From positions 1 through 64,000 of the forward strand of contig JANCYW010000012.1 of the NCBI GenBank assembly GCA_026184775.1: a DNA stretch of 64,000 bases, in the 5' to 3' direction. How positions within the stretch are numbered: position 1 is the stretch's first letter; every line of letters starts with the position of its first letter. Positions 47,801 through 58,646 of the stretch are shown here, piece by piece. The notes below the pieces were generated by a model. It did not search any database and was not told where the DNA came from. It saw only the letters and a list, made by a program, of their open reading frames with translations. A program made the translations under genes and the position numbers. This stretch comes from Cyanidium caldarium (lineage: Eukaryota; Rhodophyta; Bangiophyceae; Cyanidiales; Cyanidiaceae).

Positions 47801-47802
<2 letters not shown>

Positions 47803-47883
47803 AGAGGCCACCGACGAACAGGTATCCTGCACCAGATGATGAGGTGTTCGGAGAAGGCCACGACCTCTCCCTGCCCCCCTCAC

Positions 47884-50800
47884 CTACGCCTCCTCTTCAG
47901 CGAGCCGCAACCGCACCACCACATTCATCGAACGCAACTCTTGGAACAGCAACTTGCAGGCGTACGGCAGCAGCAGCCGCTGCATCGCTGCACCGCTGCG
48001 GCACTCGTGACACCAGTCGCGCGTGCCCAGACTGCCGCACTCGCCGCACACAAACACCGTAAACCCATCCGAACTGTACAACAACCGCTCCAACATCAAC
48101 ATACTGGCGCCGTGGCCCAGCAGCGAGTCGCGCTCCATCTCCCCGAGCCGCAGACCGCCCTCGCGGCTGCGCCCCTCGGTGGGCTGGCGCGTCAGGATCG
48201 CCCGCGGCCCGCGCGAACGCGCAAAACACTTGTCGGCGGCCATGTGTTTCAGGCGCTGGTAGTAGATCGGACCGCAGAATACGCGCGCCGCCAACGGTTC
48301 GCCGCTCACCCCCGAATAGAACACGTCCTTGCCCGAGTAGGCGAACCCGGCGCGCACCAACGCCTCGGCGCACGCCTCGGCGCTGTCCAGCCCGCGTTCC
48401 GTAACAAACGCGGTGGCATCGCGCAGTCGTCCGTCCAGTGCGGCCGCCTTGCCGGCCACCAGCTCCAACACCTTGCCGACGGTCATGCGCGACGGCATAC
48501 CGTGCGGGTTGAACACGATATCCGGCCGGATGCCGCTCTCGCCGTGCCACGGCAAGTCCGGTTCGGGGCAAACCCAACCCACCACGCCCTTTTGCCCAAA
48601 TCGCGAGGCGTACTTGTCGCCCTCGATGACGTCGCGCGTCTGCCGCACCATCACTTTGACCAGGCGCTGGCGGTTGTAGTCCTCGGTGATGACCACCTGG
48701 TCGACGACGCCGGGCTCGCCGCCGGGCGTCTTGTACACCAGCGGCGCCGGACGATACTCCGCGCGCGGTGTCGACGGCGCCGCCGCCGGTTGGGCGAGGG
48801 CGTCGGGCGGCGGTGCCGCCGCGGGGCTGACCAGCGAGCGCGCCTGTGCCGCATCCACCGGCACGTGCCGATTCACCAACACCGCGCCCTGTTGCACCGG
48901 CTCGCCGGCCGCCGCAATGCCGTCGCCGTCCACCGCGTGATACAATGCCTGGCGACGACGCTCGGCCGCTGCCGCCGCCTCGGACGCCTCCGCGTCCGTC
49001 GCGGACATTGCGGCTGGCGCCGGCGGCGGCGGCGGCGGCCGGATCTCATCTCGCAATCCGTTGGGGTACACCCGCAACGCGGTCACAAACTTGCGCAGCA
49101 CGCAACACCGTCCCAGCCCGCGCTCCACACTGCCTCTGTTCACCACGATCGCATCCTCGATGTCGTACCCGCTGAACGAGGTGATGGCCACCACGGCGTT
49201 CTGCCCGCCCGGTAGCCGGTGGTAGTGCGTCAGGGTGACGGTGCGCGTCTGCACCAGCGGCCGCTGCGGATACCGCAACACGTACAGCAGCGCATCGGTG
49301 CGCAGGTGCTGATTGTAGGCCAGCGCGCCCACGCCCTGCTTGCTCATCGCACACTGGTAGGTGTTGCGCGGCGACTGGTTGTGGTTGGCGTACGGGATGA
49401 GGCCCGCGCACACGCCCAGAATACCCTCCGGCGATATCTCCAGGTGCGTGTACCGCAGCGGCTGTTGCCGATGTCCCGCCGCCGGCGTCTCGGTGAGCCA
49501 CGACTCGTGCAGCGCGATGCAGGCGTCGTTCTCCTCGTTGGCATCCAAATACTCGATGAGGCCGGCGCGCACCAGATCCGGCCACCGCAGCAGACCGAGC
49601 CGCAGCTCTTCCAGATGCACCGGCTGCAGGCGCGGTCGTCCCGTACCGCCATCCAGTACCAGCAGCGGGCGACAGAGGCGTCCGGCATCGGTGGCCACGT
49701 GCACCGCCGGGCACGCCGGCGATGCCACCTCCCACACCGACACGTACTCGCCCAGGGCGCCAGCCCGTCGTGCCCGTCGCAACGCCCGTACCAGCGCCGG
49801 CGCCGCGTGATGCATCCCCAACAGCCCACCGTTCAGAAACACCAGCGCGGCACGCGTACGGCGATCCCGCCGTGCCGCCTCCAACTCCGCCAACGAGGCG
49901 ATGCTCACCGTGCCCAGATCGTACAGCAGTCGCTGCACCGGCGCGGCGTCCTGCTCCACGCTCACCTGCGCCAACAGCGCCAAACTCTTCACCAGCCCAC
50001 AGGATTCGCCCTCGGGCGTGTCGCACGGGCACACCAGCCCCCACTGGCTGGGCTGAAGCGCACGCGGCCCGCTGATTTTGCGCGTCTTCTCAAACTGCGA
50101 GGTGATGCGCGTCATCATGCCCACCGCCGACAGGTACGACAGGCGGCTGAGCACCTGAGTGACGCCCTGGCGCTGCATGCGAAAGCGCCGCAACGACCAG
50201 TTGCCGGTGCCGATAGCGTGCTCCAGGCCGGCGGTGATCACGTCGGCGCGGATGCCCTGCGTGCCGTCAAAGTCGTGCGTGCGACTCGGTTTGGCCAGCA
50301 CCGCATCGGCGTGCCGCTTGATGTCGGCGTTGAACTTTTTGAACAGGTCCTCGAACAGCAGTGCCAAAAGCTGTCCGGCCAGCTCCACCCGCTTGTTGCC
50401 GTAGTAGTCCTTGTCGTCGAGCGCCTCCGGATGCTGCGACGCCGCCAACACCCCGCGCACCATTACCGCCAGGTAGAGGCGTTTGTCGGCCATGCTGAGC
50501 GGCGGCTCGCACGGCACATGCGATAGCAGCACCGAGGCCAGGAATTCCAGCGCCTGCGCCACCTGCCGTCGATGGCGCGGCAGCCGCGCGGTCGCCTCGG
50601 CAGCAGCACTGCCCCAATTCCCGCCGCCGCCGCCGCCGCCGCCGCCGCCATACGCCTTTATCCGCGCGCCTAGATACGCCAGGGCGGCGGTGGGCGTGTC
50701 GATGCCCAACGCCGCCAGCTGATCCAACGACGGCTCCAGCTGCCGCTCGTCCCAGCTGATCAGCTGCAGCACTTGCGCGGTCGACTCCACGCCCATGGCC

Positions 50801-51516
50801 AGCAACACCACCACGATGGGCACGTCTTCGCTGAGCGTGTTGTGCTGCAAGTAGAGGCGGTCGCCACGCAGCACCACCGTGGCGCGCGACTTGCGCTCGG
50901 CAGTGGAGCTGGTCACGCTGGCGCACACGTTGCCCTTGCCGTCGCGCTCCAGCAGGATGCGGTTCTTGCACAGCTGCTCCTGCATCAGAATGACCTTCTC
51001 GGCGCCGCGCACGATAAAGTAACCGCCGGGATCCAGCGGGCACTCGCGATAACGCCGTGCCAACTCTTCCTCGCTGCGCGCCGTGCGCAATCGACAGCGC
51101 GACGAGCGCAACATGATCGGCAGATACCCCAGCAGCACCTCCTCCTTGCGCTCACACCGCCCGTGGCAGTAGTGCTCCACGGTCGCCAGGATCGGCGCCG
51201 AATAGGTGCGCTCACAGGTGCGGCATATATGCGGCGTCAGCGGCCACAGCACCCCGACGTGCTCGCGCACCCCCGCCTCGCCCACCCGGACGTCCACATA
51301 CCGCAGAAACCAACTGGGCGACGCGTCGCTGGTCACCAACCCGTTCAACCGCACAATAGCCGGCAACTCCACGTCCACGAAATAATCAAACGATCGGATG
51401 TGTTGTCGCACCACCGGCTCCGCCGCCAAAAAGTGCTCCACCAGCTGGTGCTTGTCCCGCAATCGCTTCACCGACGCCGGCGAGGAGGCGAGGCTTCGGC
51501 CGCCTCCCACATCCAT
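47884..51516 (-). CDS. RPC2: RNA polymerase III second-largest subunit (RPC2)
   Basis: 1210 residues, the Pol III counterpart of RPB2. N-terminal VVRQHIRSFDYFVDVELPAI, the lobe with GGYFIVRGAEKVILMQEQL, the fork region FDGTQGIRADVITAGLEHAI and NWSLRRFRMQRQGVTQVLSR. Then RKISGPRALQPSQWG, CDTPEGESCGLVKSLAL, the hybrid-binding KYASRFGQKGVVGWV with GMPSRMTVGKVLEL, and a C-terminal zinc site CGECGSLGTRDWCHEC. Several of these blocks (LSRLSYLSAVGMMTRI, EKTRK-x-SGPRALQPSQ) are closer to Pol III than Pol I or II. A Gly run from CCG repeats and a Pro/Ala insert are lineage-specific. The ATG at 51516 gives a normal length. It transcribes 5S rRNA, tRNA and other small RNAs. Confidence 0.93.
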   Translation of the reverse strand: MDVGGGRSLASSPASVKRLRDKHQLVEHFLAAEPVVRQHIRSFDYFVDVELPAIVRLNGLVTSDASPSWFLRYVDVRVGEAGVREHVGVLWPLTPHICRTCERTYSAPILATVEHYCHGRCERKEEVLLGYLPIMLRSSRCRLRTARSEEELARRYRECPLDPGGYFIVRGAEKVILMQEQLCKNRILLERDGKGNVCASVTSSTAERKSRATVVLRGDRLYLQHNTLSEDVPIVVVLLAMGVESTAQVLQLISWDERQLEPSLDQLAALGIDTPTAALAYLGARIKAYGGGGGGGGGGNWGSAAAEATARLPRHRRQVAQALEFLASVLLSHVPCEPPLSMADKRLYLAVMVRGVLAASQHPEALDDKDYYGNKRVELAGQLLALLFEDLFKKFNADIKRHADAVLAKPSRTHDFDGTQGIRADVITAGLEHAIGTGNWSLRRFRMQRQGVTQVLSRLSYLSAVGMMTRITSQFEKTRKISGPRALQPSQWGLVCPCDTPEGESCGLVKSLALLAQVSVEQDAAPVQRLLYDLGTVSIASLAELEAARRDRRTRAALVFLNGGLLGMHHAAPALVRALRRARRAGALGEYVSVWEVASPACPAVHVATDAGRLCRPLLVLDGGTGRPRLQPVHLEELRLGLLRWPDLVRAGLIEYLDANEENDACIALHESWLTETPAAGHRQQPLRYTHLEISPEGILGVCAGLIPYANHNQSPRNTYQCAMSKQGVGALAYNQHLRTDALLYVLRYPQRPLVQTRTVTLTHYHRLPGGQNAVVAITSFSGYDIEDAIVVNRGSVERGLGRCCVLRKFVTALRVYPNGLRDEIRPPPPPPAPAAMSATDAEASEAAAAAERRRQALYHAVDGDGIAAAGEPVQQGAVLVNRHVPVDAAQARSLVSPAAAPPPDALAQPAAAPSTPRAEYRPAPLVYKTPGGEPGVVDQVVITEDYNRQRLVKVMVRQTRDVIEGDKYASRFGQKGVVGWVCPEPDLPWHGESGIRPDIVFNPHGMPSRMTVGKVLELVAGKAAALDGRLRDATAFVTERGLDSAEACAEALVRAGFAYSGKDVFYSGVSGEPLAARVFCGPIYYQRLKHMAADKCFARSRGPRAILTRQPTEGRSREGGLRLGEMERDSLLGHGASMLMLERLLYSSDGFTVFVCGECGSLGTRDWCHECRSGAAMQRLLLPYACKLLFQELRSMNVVVRLRLAEEEA

Positions 51517-51847
51517 CCTCCAATTGTAACCCTTGCACTGTGACTGAATCGTTCAGTAATCCAGTACAACACCTGTCCTTCGACGTAATCTACCTGTCTC
51601 CTCCCACGCCTTGCCCAAATTTCCTCTCCATTGCGATCGGACACCCACCCTCATGCGGATGCCGGGCGACGCGGCCGCAACCGATCGCGAACCGATCGCG
51701 GCGTTTCCGTCGTGCGGCCGTCCGGGCTGCGCGCGCCGAGAATTTTCAGCGAACCGCTCGACAGAGGCCGTCGCGAGCGTGCAACTTGTCGTTCCACAAG
51801 ACGTCCGACTCACGCTCACTCCCCCGGTAATCGATTGCTACGGTTGC
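51517..51847. other. divergent intergenic region, RPC2 / MBOAT genes
   Basis: 331 bases. No supported gene. The downstream frame is open from 51611, so the acyltransferase may start earlier than annotated. Confidence 0.5.
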
Positions 51848-53299
51848 ATGGACGACAGTGTGGAGGGGCGGGCGTTGCATCGGGCGCGGGAGCGTCGGGA
51901 GAGGAGGGAGCAGGTGCTCGAGGGTGATGACCGCGGGCCGAGCGACCTGCACTCGCCGTCGCCGGTGCGGCAGCGCAGCGCGAAGCAGGTGGCCACGTTT
52001 CACACGCACGGTCGCTCGACACCGGGTTGGCGGCCGCCGCGAAAGGGTTCTATGGATGTGCAGCCATCGTTGATGGAGGAGGTGACTTCGCAGTTGTTGC
52101 GGTACGAGCCGCCGTCGGCGCAGTTTTGGGATCCGGCCACGGTGACCTGGTCGGCACTGTGGGGCTTCATGAACTTGACGTATGTTATGATAGCGGTGGC
52201 GGCGTTGCGTATTTTGTTGTTGAATTACTTGCGTTCGGAGCCGATACTGGATATGGAGTTTCTGGAGTGGTCGCTGGAGGGCGCCGTGGACACCTTGGCG
52301 CTGTACGCGCTGATGGTGCTGGGCTCGCTGTCGGTGTTCGCACTGCACTGGCTGGCGGCGCACCAGTACATCTCAGTGCCGCTGCGAGAGATGCTGTACC
52401 GCTTCGCGTCGGGCGTGCACTTGCTGGTGCCGTACAAGGTGTTTCTGAATCGGTCGCTGTCGCCGGTGCCGGCGTTTTTCATCGCGCTGCAGAGCATGGT
52501 GTTGCTGATGAAGCATCACTCCTACTACATCAACCTGCGCGCGCTGCAGATCGAGTCGGGCGGGCTGCATCCCGAACGGGTGCGCCTGCGCGATTTCCTC
52601 TACTTTCTGGTGGTGCCCACGCTGGTGTACCGCGTGGACGGCTATCCGCAGTCGCCCAAGATCCGTCCCCTCTTCCTGGTGAATCGTACGCTGCAGGCGC
52701 TCGGCTGTATGTTCCTCATCTACGAGGTGGTGGTGTACTCGATGTTGCCCGAGTTCAAGCGCGTCAACGAGGTGCCCACGCTGCAGTTCGTGGTGGACCT
52801 GATGATGCCGGCGGTGCTGCTGTGGATACTGCTGTTTGTGGCCACCTTTGAGGTCATCCTGAACGTGTTCGCCGAAGTGACCTACTTTGGCGACCGCCGT
52901 TTCTACAACGACTGGTGGAACAGCATCAACCTGGGCGAGTTTTCCCGCAAGTGGAACCGCCCGGTGCACGACTGGCTCTACATGCACGTCTACCAGCCAC
53001 TGCTGCGCCGCGGTTACGGCAAGGTGGTGGCGCAGTCGTGCGTGTTCCTCTTCAGCGCCGTCTTCCACGAGCTCATACTCAGCATCACTTTTCTGCGAGT
53101 GCGCATTTACCTCTTCGCCCTGATGATACTGCAGATTCCCATGATCACGGCGATGAGCGGCCTGCCGCTGCACAGCGACAAGCACCGGTGGATGCGGCGG
53201 GCGGCGAACATTTGGTTTTGGTTTGGCATGTTTCTAGGGCCAGCGCTGCTGTTTCTCATATACTGCAAGGATTACTACCAGGAGCACGAGAGGGCGTAA
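51848..53299 (+). CDS. sterol/diacylglycerol O-acyltransferase (SOAT/DGAT1-type MBOAT)
   Basis: 483 residues. ER enzyme that esterifies sterol or diacylglycerol with acyl-CoA for lipid droplets. About eight or nine hydrophobic spans. The family motif FYNDWWNS and the following FSRKWNRPVHDWLYMHVY are present, and the catalytic His is in FLFSAVFHELILSI. The block MITAMSGLPLHSDKHRWMRR and NIWFWFGMFLGPALLFLIY close it. The stretch after FYNDWW (EFSRKWNRPVHDWL) and the end (FLGPALLFLIYCKDYY) resemble yeast Are1/2 and animal SOAT slightly more than DGAT1, but substrate cannot be settled by eye. A soluble ~75-residue N-terminus precedes the first span. An earlier ATG (51611) is open. Confidence 0.87.
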   Translation: MDDSVEGRALHRARERRERREQVLEGDDRGPSDLHSPSPVRQRSAKQVATFHTHGRSTPGWRPPRKGSMDVQPSLMEEVTSQLLRYEPPSAQFWDPATVTWSALWGFMNLTYVMIAVAALRILLLNYLRSEPILDMEFLEWSLEGAVDTLALYALMVLGSLSVFALHWLAAHQYISVPLREMLYRFASGVHLLVPYKVFLNRSLSPVPAFFIALQSMVLLMKHHSYYINLRALQIESGGLHPERVRLRDFLYFLVVPTLVYRVDGYPQSPKIRPLFLVNRTLQALGCMFLIYEVVVYSMLPEFKRVNEVPTLQFVVDLMMPAVLLWILLFVATFEVILNVFAEVTYFGDRRFYNDWWNSINLGEFSRKWNRPVHDWLYMHVYQPLLRRGYGKVVAQSCVFLFSAVFHELILSITFLRVRIYLFALMILQIPMITAMSGLPLHSDKHRWMRRAANIWFWFGMFLGPALLFLIYCKDYYQEHERA

Positions 53300-53378
53300 A
53301 CCGTGACCGCGATCGTGCAGCATCACCGAGGCAGGAGGTGCGGGCGCCGGATGCCGTCCCCGACTCGCCGCCGATCGC

Positions 53379-54086
53379 TCAGAGGTAGCCGTGCGGGTCG
53401 GCGTGGTAGCCGCGAATGCGCCGCGCCAGGGCGATGTCGCGCGGCATGATGGTCACTCGCCGCGCGTGGATAGCGCAGAGGTTGCTGTCTTCGAACAGGC
53501 GCACCAGGTAGTCTTCGGCGGCGGTCTGCAGCGCCTCCAGCGCGGACGCTTGCCACCGAAAGATGGTGGTGCCGAAGATGCGTTCGCACAGCTCGCGCAC
53601 CACGCGCGCAAAGGGCAGGCGTCGCAGCAGCAGCTGGGTGGATTTTTGAAACTTTCGAATCTCCATGATGGCGCGGGCTCCGGGCCGATACCGATGCCGC
53701 CGTTTGGTGGCGGCCGCTCCCGCGTCCGACACGAAAATGGTACGTTTGGGCGGCAATGGCTGCGGTCGGGAGAGGGTCGGCGCGCCGGCGTGAGCCGTCT
53801 GCAGCGGTTGGGAGGGAGCCGCGCCGGAGGCGGCGGCCGCGGCGGCCCGCGCCGACAACGACGTGCCCGGCGGACCGGCGATGCCGCGGCTCGCCAGTGA
53901 GGTCACTCGGGCGACGCTGCCCAGCAGCGACTGCAACCGTAACGGCGAGTCGTTGGCGTTGTCGTCGGCGCGCACGTTTTCATCGCGCACGATTTCAGAG
54001 CCGCGCGCCTCCTCTTTGCCGCTGATGGTGGGGCTGCCGCGCCGATTTCGCGCGCCGCCCACCGTCCCGACGCCCACGCGCACCAT
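53379..54086 (-). CDS. CENH3: centromeric histone H3 variant (CENP-A/CENH3)
   Basis: 235 residues: a ~140-residue tail that lacks the canonical H3 start ARTKQTARKS, then a histone fold. The fold reads [80 protein letters not shown] and [11 protein letters not shown]. Diagnostic CENP-A features are the Trp in RWQ (Phe in H3), a loop 1 longer by at least one residue than in canonical H3, and a C-terminal extension (HADPHGYL). It marks the centromere and recruits the kinetochore. The tail is Ala/Pro/Ser-rich with an AAAAAAS run. The ATG at 54086 avoids an unlikely upstream frame. In the same window are Spc24-like, MCMBP and CDK genes. Confidence 0.93.
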   Translation of the reverse strand: MVRVGVGTVGGARNRRGSPTISGKEEARGSEIVRDENVRADDNANDSPLRLQSLLGSVARVTSLASRGIAGPPGTSLSARAAAAAASGAAPSQPLQTAHAGAPTLSRPQPLPPKRTIFVSDAGAAATKRRHRYRPGARAIMEIRKFQKSTQLLLRRLPFARVVRELCERIFGTTIFRWQASALEALQTAAEDYLVRLFEDSNLCAIHARRVTIMPRDIALARRIRGYHADPHGYL

Positions 54087-55024
54087 GGTGGGAAGAGGGG
54101 ATGGGGTGATGGGCGAGCGCGAGGGGCACCCACTCGCGCAACGGTCTGTAACAGGCGAGCGCCGAGAACCGCGCGGCGCGCGATGAGGAAAACGGCAAAG
54201 AGGTCGCGCTCCGCAATTTCGGTTTGAAATTGTCACGCCGGGGAGAAATATGTCACACGGAGGGATGGCGACGAAGCACGCAGCGAACACCGCAACGTTG
54301 TCTCGGGGAGAGGTAGCGGACGGGTGTCGGCCCAATGCCAGCCGCTATGCCAGGGCGGACATGCTCGGACGCCGACCCCATCATCAGTGCAGATGAGATC
54401 GAGGTGCCCGAGAGAGTCAGCTGCGTTTGAAAAGGATGAAACATACTTCATCAGCAAATACGCCTCCGTCTCTAGGTGCATCGACACTCCCAGAGGTTAT
54501 CTGGCGGTCCCCGGTAGGAAATGGAGACGGCCACGTTATGTGACGAATTGCGCATGTCACGCGCGGATGATTCCCGGAATCCGTTCCGTTTCGCAACGCG
54601 TTCCACGCGCGCGCGTCTCGCGCACCAGCACCGTTGCCTATCACCCGTTCGGCAGCAGCCGTCCGGGAACCGTAAACGCGCTCGGTAGCCGCCAGGATCA
54701 TCGATTCATACGGGGAAGCGTGAACGTCGCCGCTGTGGCTGCTACGTTTTGTAAAGACTGACCGCACTGCGGGAGACGTGTACGAACGTGCACAGGCCGC
54801 GTTTCTGCGGTGGCGCGAGTCGGGCGCGCGGTAGGCAACCCGCCACCGCTGGCGGCGGCACGCATCGAGGTGGTGCCGGCGAGTCCATTCACCCCGGCAA
54901 TTCAAGGCAAAACTGCCACGAGACCCGACACCATAGAGGAGCCCGGCGAAGGAGCGGGCGCGAGTGCACCGCTGCGGACGCCGCAGCACCGCGAAGAGTG
55001 GTTGCAGCGTGACCGGCTGCCGTC
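54087..55024. other. divergent intergenic region, CENP-A / CCCH genes
   Basis: 938 bases between two start codons. Open frames on both strands lack protein-like composition. I see no tRNA, repeat or E2F-type core here. Confidence 0.6.
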
Positions 55025-56719
55025 ATGGCACCGTCTGGGACGCGTCTGCTGGCCGACGATGAGGCACTCGGGCTGAGCGGCGGGAGTCCGTCGCGAGCGT
55101 GGAATGCACTGGACGGAATGGACCGAGGCGTGCACGCGTGGATGTTGAAGGACTGGATCGATGAGCCACCGGCGGCGGACGACTCCAACAACAGCAACGG
55201 CGGCAACGGCGGCAACGGCGGCTTTTCGGCACTCACGAGTGGCCACTGGCCGCGGCGCCGGACGGTAGAGCCGGCGCTGAGCTTGCCGTCGCCCACCCGC
55301 AGCGGCAGCGGCGAGGGATCGACATCTTCCTCGACGCCGTCGCCGCTGTTCGGCGGACGCGCAGCCAGCGCCTCCTCACCCACCGCCTCGGCCACAGCGG
55401 GCACAGCGCCGTCCACGCCCACCAGCGGCGCGGCGGCGGCGGCGCCGTTCATGAAACCGCAAAGTTACCCGTGTCGCGCCGGCGCCCCCGATTGTCTGCA
55501 TTACCTCAAGACCGGGCGGTGCCAGTTTGGCGCGCGCTGCAAATTCAACCATCCGCCGCGGGACGCGCGTCTGATTCACTCGCTGAACCGGCGGGACTGT
55601 TTCGACTGGGTCGTCACCGGCTCGTGCCCGTACGGTGCCCACTGTAAGTATAACCATCCGGCGCCGGAGGCGACGGAACGGCCGCTGTTGCGCAATTCGG
55701 TGAGTGGACCGGTGGGGGCGGCGGCGCGCGATGCCCCTCGTCGGCGCGCCCCGGTGGCGCCGGTGGAACGGGAGGCGGCTCCGTGGGCATCATCGCCGTC
55801 GATGAGACCGGGCGGCGCCGCGAGTCGGGGCGCGCATCCAGACGAGATGCTGCGTATCGGCAGTGTGGTGAGTTTGGGCTCGGCGCCGCCGGATTCGCCG
55901 TCGGTGGATCTGCTATCGTGGCCGCCGCCATCGACCGAAGTATCCGAGGCGCGCCCGCTGCATCCGTCGCCGATGAACGTGCCGCGCAGCGGGACGCGCA
56001 CTCGAGCCTTGGGCGCGCCGCAGAAACCGTTCAGTGCGGCGCCGGGCACACCGGTGCACGGCCGCGGCGGCGGAAACGATTGGTCGCGGGCACCACCGCC
56101 ACCACCACCACCACCAGCATCAACGTCGGAACACCGCGGCATTCCCATTGCGGGCGCGCTGTCGGTGCCGCAGTCGCCGGTGGTATCTGCATCGGGCAAG
56201 GGCGTACGCTCGGTATCGCCGTTCCCTTCCAGCCCGATTCTGTCCAGCACCTGGACCGCGCCTGGGTACGTGTCGCAGGCGCACTGGGGCAGCACCGAAG
56301 TGTACGGATTGCACAGCAGGAGAACTGGGGGGACGGAGGTGAGGCCGGAAGCCTGCAGAGGTTTGTCGCCGCAAGCGCTGCTGTATCCGCAACCGCATCT
56401 GTTCGATGACAACGGTGACGGGCGAATGTCGGGCACGACATCGAACCGTGCCGCGACGATGCCCCGTCATGCAGTGTGGACGAGCGGCAGTGGCGGCGGC
56501 GGCGAATCGGCCGCCCGATGGCAGGACGAGCGGGGAATGCGGTGGGCGCCGTCCTCGGCGGCAGCATCGCCGCTGCTGCCGGTCGAGTCGTGGGAGTTGT
56601 TGCCGCCGCCGTCGCAGGGTGTGGCAGAGAGGGTGGCGGCAGAAGAGGAGCGAGGGCTGACGGGTCCGCCGGGTCCGCCGGGTCCGCCGGGTCCACCGCC
56701 GCCTGGTGCTGCCAATTAG
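55025..56719 (+). CDS. CCCH zinc-finger protein, two fingers
   Basis: 564 residues. Two tandem C-x8-C-x5-C-x3-H fingers at about 158-230: [20 protein letters not shown] and [20 protein letters not shown]. Spacing and the YLKTGxCxFGxxCKFNH pattern are those of plant-type CCCH proteins that bind RNA, and some act in mRNA decay or development. Both flanks are disordered: Ser/Gly/Asn repeats before, Ser/Pro with likely phosphosites after. The protein ends with a collagen-like run ([14 protein letters not shown]). The ATG at 55025 is in a good position after the divergent CENP-A promoter. Confidence 0.85.
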   Translation: MAPSGTRLLADDEALGLSGGSPSRAWNALDGMDRGVHAWMLKDWIDEPPAADDSNNSNGGNGGNGGFSALTSGHWPRRRTVEPALSLPSPTRSGSGEGSTSSSTPSPLFGGRAASASSPTASATAGTAPSTPTSGAAAAAPFMKPQSYPCRAGAPDCLHYLKTGRCQFGARCKFNHPPRDARLIHSLNRRDCFDWVVTGSCPYGAHCKYNHPAPEATERPLLRNSVSGPVGAAARDAPRRRAPVAPVEREAAPWASSPSMRPGGAASRGAHPDEMLRIGSVVSLGSAPPDSPSVDLLSWPPPSTEVSEARPLHPSPMNVPRSGTRTRALGAPQKPFSAAPGTPVHGRGGGNDWSRAPPPPPPPPASTSEHRGIPIAGALSVPQSPVVSASGKGVRSVSPFPSSPILSSTWTAPGYVSQAHWGSTEVYGLHSRRTGGTEVRPEACRGLSPQALLYPQPHLFDDNGDGRMSGTTSNRAATMPRHAVWTSGSGGGGESAARWQDERGMRWAPSSAAASPLLPVESWELLPPPSQGVAERVAAEEERGLTGPPGPPGPPGPPPPGAAN

Positions 56720-57420
56720 GAAAGAGTATGTCGGGAAGGGGAATGTTGGTATGAGGGAGGAGGATGAGGAGTGGACTTGGCCACACTGTGGTTGTACGCC
56801 GAGGAATTGGTGAGCGTATGCAGCAATGTAGAGAAAATGAATTCCTTTCTCGTGATCTAGACGACGCCGTGCGCGCACCAGCACCTTGAACTTGAATCTA
56901 CGGGCGTTGTCCACTGGAGCACCGTGCGTGCCCCCTCAGCTCTTCTGGTTACTCTCGCGCTGCAAATGCGCTTGAAGGCGCCTCTGGTGCCGTATCCCTT
57001 CCGCTGCGTGCTGCTGTTCTCTCCGTCTCTGTTCCCGCCGAAACTGTCTTTCCTCCGCTTGAAATCTCCGTGGGAGTCGACTCGCGCAAGCGGATATCCC
57101 GGTGTGTCGGTGCGATCGACTGGCCGCCCGAATCCGCCGCGCCGTCACGCGCGCTTGTCAGAGACGTTCTCAGTTGCGATGGGGATTCACGCGCCTTCCG
57201 TCGCCACACGGTCGCTTCGACGAGGTGGGTATGCTCGTGGATCGTCCCAACAGTTTCTCGCCGACTTGTCAGCAGCGCCGCCTAACGCCAGCACAGGGTC
57301 AATCACACCCCCACCTGGCGCTCCGAAAACGAAGCTAGGATTCGTTGGCCGCACCGCTCGATGAGGGCGGGCGCACAACCTGCTGTCGCCGACGCGTCGT
57401 GACCCGTTTCCGTCAAGCGG
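56720..57420. other. region without a supported gene
   Basis: 701 bases between the CCCH gene and the broken gene. A minus-strand frame at about 56936-57148 encodes a charged helix-like peptide (RRFQAEERQFRREQRRREQQ) but is short and isolated. Nothing here is confident. Confidence 0.45.
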
Positions 57421-58331
57421 TTGCTGGCGTTCCTGAAGCGGGTGGAGAAGAGAAGGGAGTTGGAGCTGTTGGAGACGACGCCCAAAAAGCACACCGCTAT
57501 CTCCTGTTACCGCGATGGGGCCTTGCCGGGGCGCTTCGACCTGCCAGCGGTGCACTGGACGGTCGACGCGTTTGTGTACCGTAGGAGCGGGTTTCGCCGC
57601 CGCGGCGGCCTCATCGTGCACCCGATGTCGGTGCGCGAGTTCGAGGGTGTGGAGAAGGATGCTGCTGAAGCGTTTACTCGGGCAGACGCCGAGGACAAGT
57701 ACGGCAAGTTTCTGCGCTTTTTGAAGCTGGATAACCCGACCATGTCGGAGGCGAAACCGGCGTTTCTGCCGGAACCGTGGCCCGCCCGGGGCACAGATCG
57801 CTCAGGGCGGTTGGAAGCCTTTCTGAACGACCCACAGTGCGGTGCCTGGGTGAGCGATATGCCTCGGCGGTGGTGGAATGGGAGGACATGATGCTGAGGG
57901 GTGGAGGGCACGTGTCGACGAACGACGCATACACTGACTACGCCGGCAAGGTCGAGACAATGGCGGCGCCTTGCATCCTGAGGCAGGTCTACGACTGACT
58001 GAACCGCCACCCCAACGTTAACGAGGAGACGCGTGCCAACTTCAAGCGCGGTCTGTTTGCCAGCCGTCGCGAACCCGAGTTGCAGGAGCTGCTGCGGCAG
58101 CTCACCGAGCCGGAGCGCCCGATGTTTCTCGCCCTGCGTGGCATCGTGCGCGGCGGTGGTCCGAGCGCTGAAGATGGCGGCGCGCTGGAGCAACCCGCCA
58201 ACGTTCGCATCCGTGGCGGCTGCGATGCGGGCTGTTGGTGGGTCGGCAGGTGGTGTTGGTGGCGATGCGGCTGCGCCGATGGGAATGGCGGCGACGAGGC
58301 GGCATGTTCGGGCGCGCCATTGTGGCGATAG
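57421..58331 (+). pseudogene. broken protein-coding gene of unknown family
   Basis: Protein-like sequence runs through about 900 bases but not in one frame. The first 150 codons (KRRELELLETTPKKH, RDGALPGRFDLPAVHWTVDA, RKYGKF-like segments, FLRFLKLDNPTM) have balanced, folded composition. Similar composition continues afterwards in another frame (YASAVVEWEDMMLRGGGH, YTDYAGKVETMAAPCI, LLRQLTEPERPMFLALRG), with a stop along the way. No ATG opens the first part. I recognise no domain, so origin (old host gene, element or transfer) is unknown. Intron splicing is an alternative to decay, but no clear GT-AG boundary was found by eye. Confidence 0.5.
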
Positions 58332-58646
58332 GCACGCCGAACCCGCTCCCAGGAGCGCCGAATGCATTTTGTCGCAACGCCGATCTGCCGATCCGATGGA
58401 ACCACCTACTCTAGGACAGACGGGAGGGACGGCGCAACGGACTCGGCCGCGGACGCGGTGGTCACCCACCAGGGGATATCCGCCTGCGCAAGTGCACGCT
58501 CAGGGCGAATCAGAGTGGCAGAAAGACAGAGGGGGTGCGGATATTCTTTACGACACGCACTAGCAGTGCGAGAACGGTCCGGAGAGCTGCAGTAACGCAC
58601 GCAGACTCAAGGTTGTAGCCGTCAGCACCGGCCAGGACGCAGCACT
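58332..58646. other. short region without a supported gene
   Basis: 315 bases between the broken gene and the end of the PEP carboxylase gene. No gene, tRNA or repeat seen. Confidence 0.6.

Noticed and set aside
49219-50526. Long open frame on the + strand across RPC2
   Set aside because: Antisense shadow of a conserved gene with low-complexity composition.
54417-54989. Minus-strand frame between CENP-A and the CCCH gene
   Set aside because: Arg/Ala/Ser-rich without domains; better read as shared promoter DNA.
56936-57148. Minus-strand coiled-coil-like peptide
   Set aside because: Only about 70 codons with no supporting neighbour, exon signals or family.
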